Assembly (NCBI GenBank): GCA_900539725.1
Contig: UQDI01000013.1
Span: 1-46,653 of the forward strand
From: an uncultured Eubacteriales bacterium
Lineage (GTDB): Bacteria > Bacillota > Clostridia > Tissierellales > Peptoniphilaceae
Direction of reading: 5' to 3'
DNA: 46,653 nt
Shown piece by piece: positions 7,935 to 16,370 of the stretch (within the stretch, counting starts at the first letter, position 1; each line of letters opens with the position of its first letter). The notes beneath the pieces are model-generated. The model did no database searches. It saw nothing but the letters and a program-made list of their open reading frames with translations, and was not told where the DNA came from. The translations under genes were made by a program, and so were the position numbers.

Positions 7935-9032
7935 TTATTTTACGTCTTTTAAGAATTTTCTGCTAATTTGTTTAGCTTTTTGAGCCTTACCTCTGATAAT
8001 TACATCAAATTCAGCACCCATTTCCTTGTAAGATGCATCAATTAGAGCGTTACCAATCTTCTTGCCAAGTGTTGGAGAAAGATATCCTGTTGTTACATAG
8101 CCAATCTTCTTGCCATCTTTTTCAATTTCATAACCTTCTCTTGGTATAGGCTTGTCAATCATTTCGAAGCCTACAAGTGTTCTCTTCTTTTCTTCTTTGA
8201 TCTTCTTAAGAGCTTCTTTACCAATAAAGTCAGCTTCTTGATCAAGTTTTACAAAGAAGTTTAATCCGCCTTCTACTGGTGAAATATCTTGTGATATTTC
8301 ATGACCGTATAATGGTAGCATTGCTTCAAATCTAAGTGTATCTCTACATCCTAGTCCGCATGGTTCGATACCAAACTCTTCCCCAGCTTTCATTACTTCT
8401 TCATAAAGATGTACTATGGATTCGTTGTCAGTATAAATTTCAAATCCGTCTTCGCCAGTGTAACCAGTTCTTGAGATTAAAACCTTTTTACCAGCTAGTT
8501 CAAATCCATCAATAAAGTGGAAGAATTTGATTGTGTCTAAATCAACATCAGTTAATTTTTGTACAGCTTTTTGAGCAAGAGGTCCTTGAACAGCTATTTG
8601 AGATGTTTGATCAGAAACGTTTTCAACCTTAACATCAAAGTTTTTAGCTTGTTTTGTAATCCATTCAACGTCTTTTTCAACGTTTGCAGCATTAATTACT
8701 AGGTAGAACTTTTCTTGATTAAATCTGTAAACAAGTAAGTCATCTACTGCACCACCGTCTTCGTAACACATAATGTTGTATTGTACTTGACCATCTTCAA
8801 TAACAGTTAGATCATTAGTAATTAGATGATTTACAAAATCAAATGCATCCTTACCTGTAACCCATACTTCACCCATGTGAGAAACGTCAAATACACCAAG
8901 TTTTTGTCTTACTGCATTGTGTTCTTCGATTAATCCTGAGTATTGAACAGGTAGTAACCATCCAGCATAATTAACAATTTTGCCGCCTAGTTTAACATGT
9001 TCATCGTATAAAGCAGTTTTTTTGCCTTCCAT
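7935..9032 (-). CDS. gcvT: Glycine cleavage system T protein (aminomethyltransferase)
   Basis: This enzyme transfers the methylene carbon from aminomethyl-lipoyl-GcvH to tetrahydrofolate and releases ammonia. The 365-residue product has the YAGWLLPVQYSGLIEEHNAV opening, FDVSHMGEVWVTG, SRTGYTGEDGFEIY and LRFEAMLPLYGHE of the GcvT family, and a normal C-terminal barrel (GYVTTGYLSPTLGKKIGNAL). AAGGAGGATG precedes the start. It is the first gene of the operon and has a promoter directly upstream (9060-9088). Its product, methylene-THF, links it to the folate-uptake gene at 23556-24116. Confidence 0.97.
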   Translation of the reverse strand: MEGKKTALYDEHVKLGGKIVNYAGWLLPVQYSGLIEEHNAVRQKLGVFDVSHMGEVWVTGKDAFDFVNHLITNDLTVIEDGQVQYNIMCYEDGGAVDDLLVYRFNQEKFYLVINAANVEKDVEWITKQAKNFDVKVENVSDQTSQIAVQGPLAQKAVQKLTDVDLDTIKFFHFIDGFELAGKKVLISRTGYTGEDGFEIYTDNESIVHLYEEVMKAGEEFGIEPCGLGCRDTLRFEAMLPLYGHEISQDISPVEGGLNFFVKLDQEADFIGKEALKKIKEEKKRTLVGFEMIDKPIPREGYEIEKDGKKIGYVTTGYLSPTLGKKIGNALIDASYKEMGAEFDVIIRGKAQKAKQISRKFLKDVK

Positions 9033-9059
9033 TTTTCATCCTCCTTAATCTACAATTAT

Positions 9060-9088
9060 AATATACAATATTTCTTATCTTTTTACAA
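9060..9088 (-). promoter_or_regulatory. gcvT proximal promoter
   Basis: Minus-strand TTGTAA (9083-9088), 17-base spacer, TATATT (9060-9065). Transcription would start about 20 bases before the gcvT start codon. Confidence 0.6.
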
Positions 9089-9124
9089 GGAATATTTTGA
9101 AATATGCCTATATGGCTTAGATAC

Positions 9125-9233
9125 AAAATATAAGGCCTCCTTATAAAAGCAATATTGCTATTTATCGTTTAAGTGGTAATGCCTATAAAAATACTTTACT
9201 ATAGTTCATAGACAAACCATCACTATTATTATA
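9125..9233 (-). ncRNA. Candidate structured leader or small RNA upstream of gcvT
   Basis: The 318 bases between gcvT and the ABC-F gene hold no gene. On the minus strand an extended -10 (TGG then TATAAT at 9228-9233) would start a transcript near 9221. It could form a stem between 9218-9223 and 9176-9181 around an internal hairpin, then a perfect 10-base palindrome (9149-9158). Last comes a 7-bp hairpin (9129-9135 with 9139-9145) followed by UUUU, which resembles a weak terminator. This architecture suggests an attenuated leader or a short RNA of about 95 bases. It does not match the glycine, THF or purine riboswitch cores that I know. Confidence 0.35.
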
Positions 9234-9292
9234 CCATATAAATCGTTTTTTTACTATTAAAATAGCTTTTATTTTTACTAATTTGCAAATAA

Positions 9293-9321
9293 TTGTATTC
9301 AGTGAGTGATTGTAGTATAAT
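9293..9321 (+). promoter_or_regulatory. Promoter of the ABC-F gene
   Basis: TTGTAT (9293-9298), 17-base spacer, TATAAT (9316-9321), giving a short leader before the AGGAG ribosome binding site. Confidence 0.8.
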
Positions 9322-9350
9322 TAGTATAATAAATAGTAAAGGAGCACGCT

Positions 9351-10862
9351 ATGCAGATAAAAAATTTAACAATCAGACTAAAAAAAGATGGAAGAACTAT
9401 AATTGACAATTTAACATTTTCGATAAATGATGGTGATAGGCTTGCTCTTATTGGTGAAGAAGGCAATGGAAAGTCTACTCTGCTTAAGGCAATTACAGAC
9501 GCAGATGATTTCCTTAGCTACGCAGAAATAAGTGGCGAAATCAGCCGTGACGAATCCATAGCCATGGTTCCACAGATAGCTACAAGTGATGTGCTTGATA
9601 AAAGCTTGAGTGATCTTATATACAGTAGCGATGGACTTGCTGTCGACATAAGTGATTTTTATAAAGCAATAAACGCTTTTAATGTCGATATGAGCAATTT
9701 GGAAAGAAAGCTTGAGACTTACTCTGGCGGAGAAAGAATGAAAATTTTAATTTCTCTTGCAATTGCAAAGAGCCCTTCCCTACTTGTTCTAGATGAGCCT
9801 ACAAATGATATCGATTTTAAATCGATGGAAGTGCTTGAAAAAATTCTTAAAGACTTTAACGGCAAAATCATTTTTGCAAGTCACGATACTTACTTCATCC
9901 AAAACATCGCTACTAAGATTATGCACTTTGAGCTAGTACAAAACAAGACAAAATCTCGTATCACTGTGAGCGGCAATGATTACGATAGCTATATTAAGCT
10001 TAGAGAGGATCAAATTCTTACTCAGACGCAAAGAGCTAAAAATGACAAGGCTCGTATTGAAGAGAAGGAAGAGCGCTGGAGACGTGTTCACGACAGTGTT
10101 GAACACGATTTACGAAAAGAAAAGAATGACAGATTAGGTAGATATCTTAAAAAGACCATGCACGAAGTAAAAGCACACGAGAAACTTATTGAGTGGGAAA
10201 AAGAAAATATGACGCAAACGCCAGACTTTGAAGAACAAATTTTTGTTAATTATAATAAGGAAAAGCTTATTGAGAATGGCAAGTGTGTGTTAAATTTGGA
10301 TTTGGATGAATTAAAAGCCAGCGATAAAAAACTTGCTGATAATATTGATTTAGAGTCATATGGCAAGAATAAAATTGCCATAGTCGGAAAGAATGGCGCC
10401 GGCAAGACTACTCTACTAAGTATTATAAAGAATAATATTAGTAAAGATTTAAAAGTATCATACATGCCGCAAAATTATGAGGATGAATTAATCACTCATA
10501 ATAACGCTATTGAATATTTAAAAGTGGACTATACTAAGGAAGAAGAAACTAAAATAAGAACTTATTTGGCATCTCTTAAATTTACAAGAGATGAAGTGAT
10601 TAATAAGATTTCTGAACTAAGTGGCGGGCAAAAGGCAAAGCTTTTCTTTGCAAAGATGCAGCTTATGGAGCCCGATGTTTTAGTTTTGGATGAACCGACG
10701 AGGAACATCTCGCCTTTGTCATTGCCAGCTATAAGTGATGAGATGAAAAACTTTGGTGGAGCCATCTTCTTCGTTTCGCACGATAGGTACTTTATTAATC
10801 ACGTAGCTGATGAGGTATATGAACTAGATGAAAACGGCCTAAGTAAAGTAGATAAAATATAA
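9351..10862 (+). CDS. ABC-F family ATPase (ribosome-associated)
   Basis: A 503-residue soluble protein with two ATP-binding cassettes and no membrane segment, the hallmark of ABC-F. NBD1 has Walker A GEEGNGKST (35-43), signature YSGGERMKI and Walker B LLVLDEPTNDID. NBD2 has Walker A GKNGAGKTT, signature LSGGQKAKL and Walker B VLVLDEPTRNISPLSLPAI. The charged linker at about 225-290 (the P-site tRNA interaction motif of the family) is rich in K, R and E. ABC-F proteins act at the ribosomal E-site, either as translation factors or as antibiotic-protection proteins. The DEPTRN variant in NBD2 recalls a Firmicute group that includes resistance-type members, but resistance cannot be inferred from sequence alone. 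It is monocistronic and lies between two minus-strand operons. Confidence 0.88.
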   Translation: MQIKNLTIRLKKDGRTIIDNLTFSINDGDRLALIGEEGNGKSTLLKAITDADDFLSYAEISGEISRDESIAMVPQIATSDVLDKSLSDLIYSSDGLAVDISDFYKAINAFNVDMSNLERKLETYSGGERMKILISLAIAKSPSLLVLDEPTNDIDFKSMEVLEKILKDFNGKIIFASHDTYFIQNIATKIMHFELVQNKTKSRITVSGNDYDSYIKLREDQILTQTQRAKNDKARIEEKEERWRRVHDSVEHDLRKEKNDRLGRYLKKTMHEVKAHEKLIEWEKENMTQTPDFEEQIFVNYNKEKLIENGKCVLNLDLDELKASDKKLADNIDLESYGKNKIAIVGKNGAGKTTLLSIIKNNISKDLKVSYMPQNYEDELITHNNAIEYLKVDYTKEEETKIRTYLASLKFTRDEVINKISELSGGQKAKLFFAKMQLMEPDVLVLDEPTRNISPLSLPAISDEMKNFGGAIFFVSHDRYFINHVADEVYELDENGLSKVDKI

Positions 10863-10868
10863 ATTTGC

Positions 10869-10905
10869 ACAAAAAGTAAGACCTTGCATCTGCAAGGTCT
10901 TACTT
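10869..10905 (-). terminator. Terminator of rplM-rpsI
   Basis: A near-perfect 14-bp stem (10874-10887 with 10892-10905) with a 4-base loop is followed on the minus strand by TTTTTG. It lies 18 bases past the rpsI stop. It may also block readthrough from the convergent ABC-F gene, though no T-run follows on the plus strand. Confidence 0.9.
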
Positions 10906-10923
10906 CTATATATAGTAATAAAA

Positions 10924-11313
10924 CTATCTCTTTGAGAATTGTGAACTCTTTCTAGCTTTCTTAAATCCGTATTTCTTTCTTTCTTTCATACGTGGATCTC
11001 TAGTTAAGAATCCAGCTTTCTTTAAGATTGATCTGTACTCAGGATCAACTTCAAGTAAAGCTCTTGATAAGCCATGTCTTATAGCTCCTGCTTGGCCTGT
11101 AAATCCGCCACCGTTAACTAAAACGTATACATCAAATTTGCCAAGTGTATCAGTTAAGTTAAGAGGTTCACGAACAATGTTTTTTAACAATTCTTCTTTT
11201 AAATATTGATCAATATCTCTGTGGTTGATAGTAAATTTACCATCTCCAGGCACTAATCTTACTCTTGCTACTGAAGATTTTCTTCTGCCTGTTCCTTGAA
11301 TAAGTTTTTCCAT
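10924..11313 (-). CDS. rpsI: 30S ribosomal protein S9
   Basis: S9 is a small-subunit head protein whose C-terminal tail reaches the P-site tRNA. The 129-residue product has GTGRRKSSVARVRLVPGDGK at the N terminus, VNGGGFTGQAGAIRHGLSRA in the middle, and the basic tail KKYGFKKARKSSQFSKR ending in the conserved SKR. Length is normal. It is second in the conserved rplM-rpsI operon, 16 bases after rplM, with a good ribosome binding site. Confidence 0.98.
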   Translation of the reverse strand: MEKLIQGTGRRKSSVARVRLVPGDGKFTINHRDIDQYLKEELLKNIVREPLNLTDTLGKFDVYVLVNGGGFTGQAGAIRHGLSRALLEVDPEYRSILKKAGFLTRDPRMKERKKYGFKKARKSSQFSKR

Positions 11314-11329
11314 CTATTCGTCCTCCTTT

Positions 11330-11758
11330 CTAAAACTCATACTTTTCTGGCTTTTGTGCTTCGTGATTGTGTTCTGGGCCAGAATATACTTTTAATTTTC
11401 TAAACATTTGTCTTCCTAATCTGTTCTTTGGAAGCATACCTTTAACAGCTAATCTGATTGCCATTTCAGGATTGTTTTGCATCATATCTTGGTAACTGAT
11501 TTCTCTAAGTCCTCCAGGATATCCTGTGTGGTAGTAGTGTTTCTTTTGTAATAATTTCTTTCCTGTTAATTTTACCTTATCAGCGTTTACGATGATAACG
11601 TAATCACCTGTATCTACGTGTGGTGTAAAAGTTGCTTTGTGTTTTCCTCTTAAGATCTTAGCAACTTCGCTTGCTAGTCTACCTAGGACTTTGCCTTCAG
11701 CGTCTATAACTAACCATTTTCTCTCAATATTTTGAGCGTTGGCCATAAATGAACTCAT
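11330..11758 (-). CDS. rplM: 50S ribosomal protein L13
   Basis: L13 is an early-assembling large-subunit protein. The 142-residue product shows ERKWLVIDAEGKVLGRLASE, the HVDTGDYVIIVNADKVKLTG segment and AVKGMLPKNRLGRQMFRKLK. The first ATG is preferred because AGGAGG lies 7 bases before it; the internal Met5 has no such site. It is the first gene of rplM-rpsI and has its own consensus promoter and a structured leader. Confidence 0.98.
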   Translation of the reverse strand: MSSFMANAQNIERKWLVIDAEGKVLGRLASEVAKILRGKHKATFTPHVDTGDYVIIVNADKVKLTGKKLLQKKHYYHTGYPGGLREISYQDMMQNNPEMAIRLAVKGMLPKNRLGRQMFRKLKVYSGPEHNHEAQKPEKYEF

Positions 11759-11762
11759 TTTT

Positions 11763-11820
11763 TTCCTCCTTTAAAAAACATTGTTTTTAAAAAAGTTTCC
11801 GGGTCTTTTCTAAAACACTA
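11763..11820 (-). promoter_or_regulatory. rplM leader (candidate L13 autoregulatory RNA)
   Basis: The 60-base transcript leader contains the segment GACCCGGAAAC and then two complementary A/U runs (C and Us, AAAAAC, loop AAT, GTTTTTT and AAAG). These can form a hairpin reaching into the AAAGGAGG ribosome binding site. Firmicute rplM genes are known to carry an L13 leader; assignment to that family is by position and appearance only. Confidence 0.45.
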
Positions 11821-11826
11821 ACAAAC

Positions 11827-11855
11827 ATTTTAATACAAAATACTCTAATTGTCAA
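11827..11855 (-). promoter_or_regulatory. rplM-rpsI promoter
   Basis: Minus-strand TTGACA (11850-11855), 17-base spacer, TAAAAT (11827-11832). Confidence 0.85.
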
Positions 11856-11872
11856 GTATTTTCGTTAATTTT

Positions 11873-13666
11873 TTATAAATTTTTGCTTAATTCTTCAATT
11901 TTATCAACTATTGATGAAATATAGCTGATTGTGTTCTTTAGTGAATCAGTAGTAGTGATGTCAACACCTGATAGTTTAGCCCACTCTACTGGGTTATATA
12001 GACCACCTTGTTTAATTGCGTTTAGCCAATTACTTACAGCTTCTTCATCGCCTTCAAGTATCTTTCTTGATACGTTTGTTGCAATTGATAAACCAGCTGA
12101 GTATGTGTATGAGTATAAACCTGAGTAGTAATGAGGTTGTCTCATCCAAGTCATTTTACAGCCATCATTTAATTCTACTTCACCTTGCCAGAACTCTTCA
12201 AGTGTTTCCTTATATAGTCTGTTTAATGTATCTGCATCTAGATTTTGTCCTTCATCAACTAAGTTATATGCTTTTCTTTGGAAATAAGCTTCTAAGAAAT
12301 GTGTAACAAAGTTATGGTAATAAGTCTTGGCAATGATTGAGAAGTAAATCCATCTAAGCATTCTAGGGTCTTCGGTCTTCTTCATCAAGTAATTAGCAAG
12401 CATCATCTCATTCATTGTCGATGGTGATTCTGAATAGAACATAGATGGGTTACAGTCAAAGTATGATTGATACTTTTGCGATAACATAAAGTTACCTGCA
12501 TGACCAAGTTCGTGTATCATGGTAAATACGCTGTCCATCTTTCCAGTCCATATCATAAGTATATATGATGGGAAGCCAGCTGGCGTAGAGCAATATGCTC
12601 CAGTATATTTACCTTTGTTTTCAACGTAGTCAATGTTTTTGCCTTCAAGAACTTTCTTAATTTGTTCTAGATATTCATCACCTAATACGTTTAAAGCACT
12701 ATAGATATAGTCCTTAGCTCCATCAAGTGTTATTTCCGGATCAAATTCTGGATCTATATTTGCTTTTAAATCGTAGTAATTAATCTTTTCTAAACCAAGT
12801 CCATCTTTTAATACTCTCGCAAACTTTCTCATTACTGGTGAAAGCTCTTTCATTATTGTGTCTAGATGATTTTCATAGATCTCTCTAGGCACTTCTTGTT
12901 CAGCAAGCAGATAATCTGTTACACTATCGTAGCCTCTAAGCTTTGACATAATCTTATCTTTTTGCATATTCAAATTAAACGCCATCGCTGTACTATTGAC
13001 AGTCTTTGATAAATCTTTATAGAAATGATTAAATGATTCTCTTCTTAAGTCTTTATCTTCATCATACTCATACTTTTCTTCGAATAAGGCGTATGAGTTA
13101 TTATATTTCTTGCCATTGACCTCAAATGGTTCAAATGTCAAGTCTTGTAACTTAATTGTGTTATACAATTGTTCAGGCGCCATTCTTAATGGTGTAAAGG
13201 CTTGAATAACTTTTTCTTCAGCATCACTTAAATAAGTTTTCTTCTTTAAAATAACGCTGTGGAAATATACCTTTAAGCCATCTACCTTTTCTAGCTTTTC
13301 AAGTATTGGAATATCTAGCTTTGCTATCTCAAGCTCAACGAACAATGTGTTTTCATCTAGCTTGTTATACATATTTAGTAGCTCATTGAAAAAGGCTAGT
13401 TCAGCTGAGTTTGTCATGTCGACGTCCTTGTTTAGATATGCATAATCTATAACTAAGGAGAATCTTTTAATAATCTCTTCATATTCTTTAAAAGCTTTGA
13501 CTATAGTATCAAAGTCATTTAATTTTCCTTCATAGTTTTCTTTTAGCTTTAAAGATGCTTCTAACAAATCATTTGCTTCTTTTCTAGCTTCTTCTTTTGA
13601 TTTAAATATAGCCGATGTATCCCAAGTTAAATTCTTATCAACTTCACTTCTGTTTAATATTGTCAT
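11873..13666 (-). CDS. pepF: Oligoendopeptidase F (M3 family zinc metallopeptidase)
   Basis: A cytosolic peptidase that cleaves short peptides. The 597-residue product has the zinc motif HELGH (H385, E386, H389) and the third ligand E413 in ESPST, followed by the C-terminal substrate-binding helices (MRQPHYYSGLYSYTYSAGLS). All catalytic residues are present. GAGGTG lies 6 bases before the ATG. It is the last gene of the dnaE-pfkA-pyk cluster, 12 bases after mscL. No clear terminator separates it from the rplM promoter. It is the active counterpart of the ligand-less homologue at 884-2578. Confidence 0.95.
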   Translation of the reverse strand: MTILNRSEVDKNLTWDTSAIFKSKEEARKEANDLLEASLKLKENYEGKLNDFDTIVKAFKEYEEIIKRFSLVIDYAYLNKDVDMTNSAELAFFNELLNMYNKLDENTLFVELEIAKLDIPILEKLEKVDGLKVYFHSVILKKKTYLSDAEEKVIQAFTPLRMAPEQLYNTIKLQDLTFEPFEVNGKKYNNSYALFEEKYEYDEDKDLRRESFNHFYKDLSKTVNSTAMAFNLNMQKDKIMSKLRGYDSVTDYLLAEQEVPREIYENHLDTIMKELSPVMRKFARVLKDGLGLEKINYYDLKANIDPEFDPEITLDGAKDYIYSALNVLGDEYLEQIKKVLEGKNIDYVENKGKYTGAYCSTPAGFPSYILMIWTGKMDSVFTMIHELGHAGNFMLSQKYQSYFDCNPSMFYSESPSTMNEMMLANYLMKKTEDPRMLRWIYFSIIAKTYYHNFVTHFLEAYFQRKAYNLVDEGQNLDADTLNRLYKETLEEFWQGEVELNDGCKMTWMRQPHYYSGLYSYTYSAGLSIATNVSRKILEGDEEAVSNWLNAIKQGGLYNPVEWAKLSGVDITTTDSLKNTISYISSIVDKIEELSKNL

Positions 13667-13678
13667 AATACACCTCTA

Positions 13679-14122
13679 TTATTTAAGTTCTGATGTGCAG
13701 TTAGGGCATCTTGTTGCGTTAATGTCTATTGTTGATTTACAATATGGGCATACTTTTGTTGTAGGTGCTGCTTCTGCTTCAGGCTTCTTAGTAAGTGCTC
13801 TAGCTTTGTTCATTGCTTTAATTATTAAGAATAATACAAAAGCTATAATTAAAAAGTCAATAATTCTGTTTAAGAACAATCCATAGTTTAGTGTAGCTGC
13901 ACCAGCTTCTTGTGCTTCTGCAAGTGTTGCGTATTTGCCGCCATCAAGTGTAATGAAATAATTGCTAATGTCAGCTCCGCCAAGTAATAGTCCAATAAGT
14001 GGCATGATTATGTCATCTACAAGTGAGCTAACAATCTTTCCGAAAGCTCCGCCAATGATAACACCTACTGCTAGGTCCATAACATTGCCTCTTGAAATGA
14101 ATTCTTTGAATTCTTTTAACAT
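13679..14122 (-). CDS. mscL: Large-conductance mechanosensitive channel with C-terminal zinc ribbon
   Basis: MscL is a pentameric membrane channel that opens under hypo-osmotic stress. The N-terminal part (MLKEFKEFISRGNVMDLAVG) and first membrane segment (VIIGGAFGKIVSSLVDDIIM) are canonical, and TM2 is at about 85-103. After a short Ala/Glu/Pro linker the protein ends in VCPYCKS and RCPNCTSELK. Four Cys (125, 128, 139, 142) in two CxxC pairs form a zinc ribbon not present in the E. coli protein. Total length is 147 residues. A GGGGGAG ribosome binding site precedes the ATG. It lies between the dCMP deaminase and pepF genes. Confidence 0.95.
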   Translation of the reverse strand: MLKEFKEFISRGNVMDLAVGVIIGGAFGKIVSSLVDDIIMPLIGLLLGGADISNYFITLDGGKYATLAEAQEAGAATLNYGLFLNRIIDFLIIAFVLFLIIKAMNKARALTKKPEAEAAPTTKVCPYCKSTIDINATRCPNCTSELK

Positions 14123-14150
14123 TTTTTTCTCCCCCTGTTTTTTAAATTTT

Positions 14151-14594
14151 TTAATCTATATCCACATTTAATTGAATGTGTTCAATGTGATTTTTATCGA
14201 GTAGTTCTAGTGCATAATCGTCTACTCTGTATGCATTTGAATAATAAATCTTACTTATTCCTGCTTGTATCAAAGCTTTTGTGCAGTTTAAACACGGGAA
14301 GTGTGTTACGTAGCACACACAGCCATCGACCTTGATGCCTTCTTTTGCACAATATAAAAGCGCGTTCATCTCTGCGTGTATGGTCGCTATACAGTGGCCG
14401 TCCCTCATTGTGTGGCCTATCTCCGAGCAGTGTGGATTACCTTTTATACTGCCGTTGTAGCCGCTTGATACTATCCTGTTGTCCTTATTAACGAGTAAGC
14501 AGCCCACATAGGCCCTGTCGCAGGTAGATCTCTTCGCTATCATGTGAGCAATTGACATGAAATACTCTTGCCATGAGCTTCTTGTATCAGCCAT
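14151..14594 (-). CDS. comEB: dCMP deaminase family protein (ComEB-like)
   Basis: A zinc-dependent deaminase of the cytidine/deoxycytidylate family, 147 residues, expected to convert dCMP to dUMP for dTTP synthesis. The zinc site is H73-A-E75 (proton shuttle Glu) and PCLNC (C101, C104). The N-terminal YFMSIAHMIAKRSTC and GYNGSIKGNPHC segments are typical of ComEB proteins. Its ATG overlaps the pyk stop codon by one base (TAATG), so it is translationally coupled to pyk. The ComEB name follows the Bacillus homologue; no competence genes are nearby. Confidence 0.92.
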   Translation of the reverse strand: MADTRSSWQEYFMSIAHMIAKRSTCDRAYVGCLLVNKDNRIVSSGYNGSIKGNPHCSEIGHTMRDGHCIATIHAEMNALLYCAKEGIKVDGCVCYVTHFPCLNCTKALIQAGISKIYYSNAYRVDDYALELLDKNHIEHIQLNVDID

Positions 14595-16360
14595 TAAATC
14601 ACTTCCTCTTCATCAAATATTTTACCTTCGTAAATTTCTCCAGTTGTTGCATCGATGCTTATGATGTCTCCAGTTTTTATACTATTCATTGCTTCTCCCA
14701 CACCAACAACTGTTGCTAGATGGTAATTAATGCCAACTATAGCGCCTTGACTAGTTAGACCACCTTCAACTGTTATTATGCCCGATGACTTTTGTATATA
14801 TGGAAGCATATCTTTATATACCCCAATAGTTACTATAATATCGCCATCTGAAAAAGTTTCTTCTAATTCCTTAGCATTTTTAGCGACACAGGCTCTTGCA
14901 CTTATTTTATGTTTGCCTATGCCCATGCCTTTGCATAAAAGTTTGCCAACTGTCTTTACCATCATAATGTTTGTTGAACCAGCCTTTCCAAGCGGCATGC
15001 CCGCTGTTAAAATAACCAGTTCTCCCTCCTTTACAAATTTTATATTCTTTAATATATTTATAGATTCGTAGAATAAATCATCTATACTTGATGCAAGAGT
15101 CGCTCTGATTGCGTAGACGCCCCACTCAATTGCTAATTGCCTTCTCACTTTTTCATTAGTTGTAGCTGCGATGATTGGTGACTTCGGCTTGAATTTTGAA
15201 ATGTTTCTCGCAGTAAGCCCCGATGTTGTTGCGGCTATAATCACTTTCGCATCCAAATCAAGTGCTGCTTCTCTCGTCGCTTTGGCAATAGAGTTTGTTA
15301 TGTTAATCTCGTGTTCATCGTTTGTGCTATCAACAACTATTTTATAATCAAGGCTGTCCTCAATCTTTACTGCAATTTTTCTCATCATCTCACATGCCTT
15401 GACTGGATAAGCGCCCGCTGCCGTCTCGCCAGATAGCATTATTGCGCTCGAACCATCTAAGATGGCGTTAGCAACATCAGTTACCTCTGCTCTGGTTGGT
15501 CTTGGGTTTCTTATCATTGAGTCAAGCATCTGAGTCGCTGTAATTACGAATTTGCCTTTTAGATTGCACTTTCTGATTATGTCCTTTTGCACTAATGGTA
15601 TGTCCTCTTCATCAAGTTCAACACCCATATCTCCTCTGGCAACCATAATTCCATCAGATACTTCGATTATCTCATCAATATTTTGAACGCCTTCCAAATT
15701 TTCTATCTTAGAAATGATTTTGATATCGTCTCCACCATTGCTCTCAAGAATCTTTCTTATCTCTAAAACATCTTTTGCACTTCTAATAAAAGAGGCCGCG
15801 ATAAAGTCTACATCATTTTCAATGCCAAAGATTAAGTCTTCAATATCTTTTTCAGTGAGCGTTGGTAAATTAACTTTAACTGAAGGAAGATTAACTCCCT
15901 TCCTATCGCTTAGCTCACCGCTATTAACAGCCTTCATATAAACGTTCTTCTCATCAACTGATATTACAGCGAACTCTACAAGACCATCGTCAATAAGCAC
16001 TCTATCATCTGCTTTTAAATCCTTAGCAATGTCCTTATATGTGACAGAGACCTTTGTCTCGTCGCCTTCTACATCTTCACTTGTGAGAGTAAAGTCTTGT
16101 CCTTGCTCTATCCTAATCATGCCGTCTTTGAAGGTCTTTATCCTTATCTCAGGTCCCTTTGTGTCAAGCATTATTGCTATAGGCTCATCAAGATCATCCC
16201 TAAGCTTCTTTATAGTGTCTATCCTTTTTTTATGCTCTGAATGAGTGCCGTGTGAAAAGTTTAGTCTAGCAACATTCATTCCTTCATTAATAAGCGCCTT
16301 TAGCACTTCGTATGAGTCCGAACTAGGTCCAATTGTACATACTATCTTAGTTTTTTTCAT
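14594..16360 (-). CDS. pyk: Pyruvate kinase with C-terminal PEP-utilising-type domain
   Basis: This enzyme makes ATP and pyruvate from phosphoenolpyruvate and ADP. The 588-residue product begins MKKTKIVCTIGPSSDSYEVL. It contains MLDTKGPEIR and ISKIENLEGVQNIDEII, then MVARGDMGVE and the ATQMLDSMIRNPRPTRAEV catalytic segment. Like the Bacillus enzyme it carries an extra domain of about 110 residues at the C terminus (GDIIVTIGVYKDMLPY to the end), related to PEP-utilising mobile domains. The ATG at 16360 has AGGAG 8 bases upstream; a longer frame to 16432 overlaps pfkA and was rejected. It follows pfkA by 10 bases. Confidence 0.97.
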   Translation of the reverse strand: MKKTKIVCTIGPSSDSYEVLKALINEGMNVARLNFSHGTHSEHKKRIDTIKKLRDDLDEPIAIMLDTKGPEIRIKTFKDGMIRIEQGQDFTLTSEDVEGDETKVSVTYKDIAKDLKADDRVLIDDGLVEFAVISVDEKNVYMKAVNSGELSDRKGVNLPSVKVNLPTLTEKDIEDLIFGIENDVDFIAASFIRSAKDVLEIRKILESNGGDDIKIISKIENLEGVQNIDEIIEVSDGIMVARGDMGVELDEEDIPLVQKDIIRKCNLKGKFVITATQMLDSMIRNPRPTRAEVTDVANAILDGSSAIMLSGETAAGAYPVKACEMMRKIAVKIEDSLDYKIVVDSTNDEHEINITNSIAKATREAALDLDAKVIIAATTSGLTARNISKFKPKSPIIAATTNEKVRRQLAIEWGVYAIRATLASSIDDLFYESINILKNIKFVKEGELVILTAGMPLGKAGSTNIMMVKTVGKLLCKGMGIGKHKISARACVAKNAKELEETFSDGDIIVTIGVYKDMLPYIQKSSGIITVEGGLTSQGAIVGINYHLATVVGVGEAMNSIKTGDIISIDATTGEIYEGKIFDEEEVI

Positions 16361-16370
16361 CTTAATTCTC

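Noticed and set aside
9060..9131. Possible TTG-started small peptide reading from the AAGGAGG in the gcvT leader hairpin
   Set aside because: The AAGGAGG is part of a hairpin stem and loop, and the frame runs into gcvT without a stop of its own or any recognisable sequence.
9060..9240. Glycine, THF, purine or fluoride riboswitch upstream of gcvT
   Set aside because: The GATGG near the transcript start briefly recalls the fluoride aptamer, but the second conserved GATG block and pseudoknot spacing are absent. None of the other conserved cores can be found. It is left as an unassigned leader.
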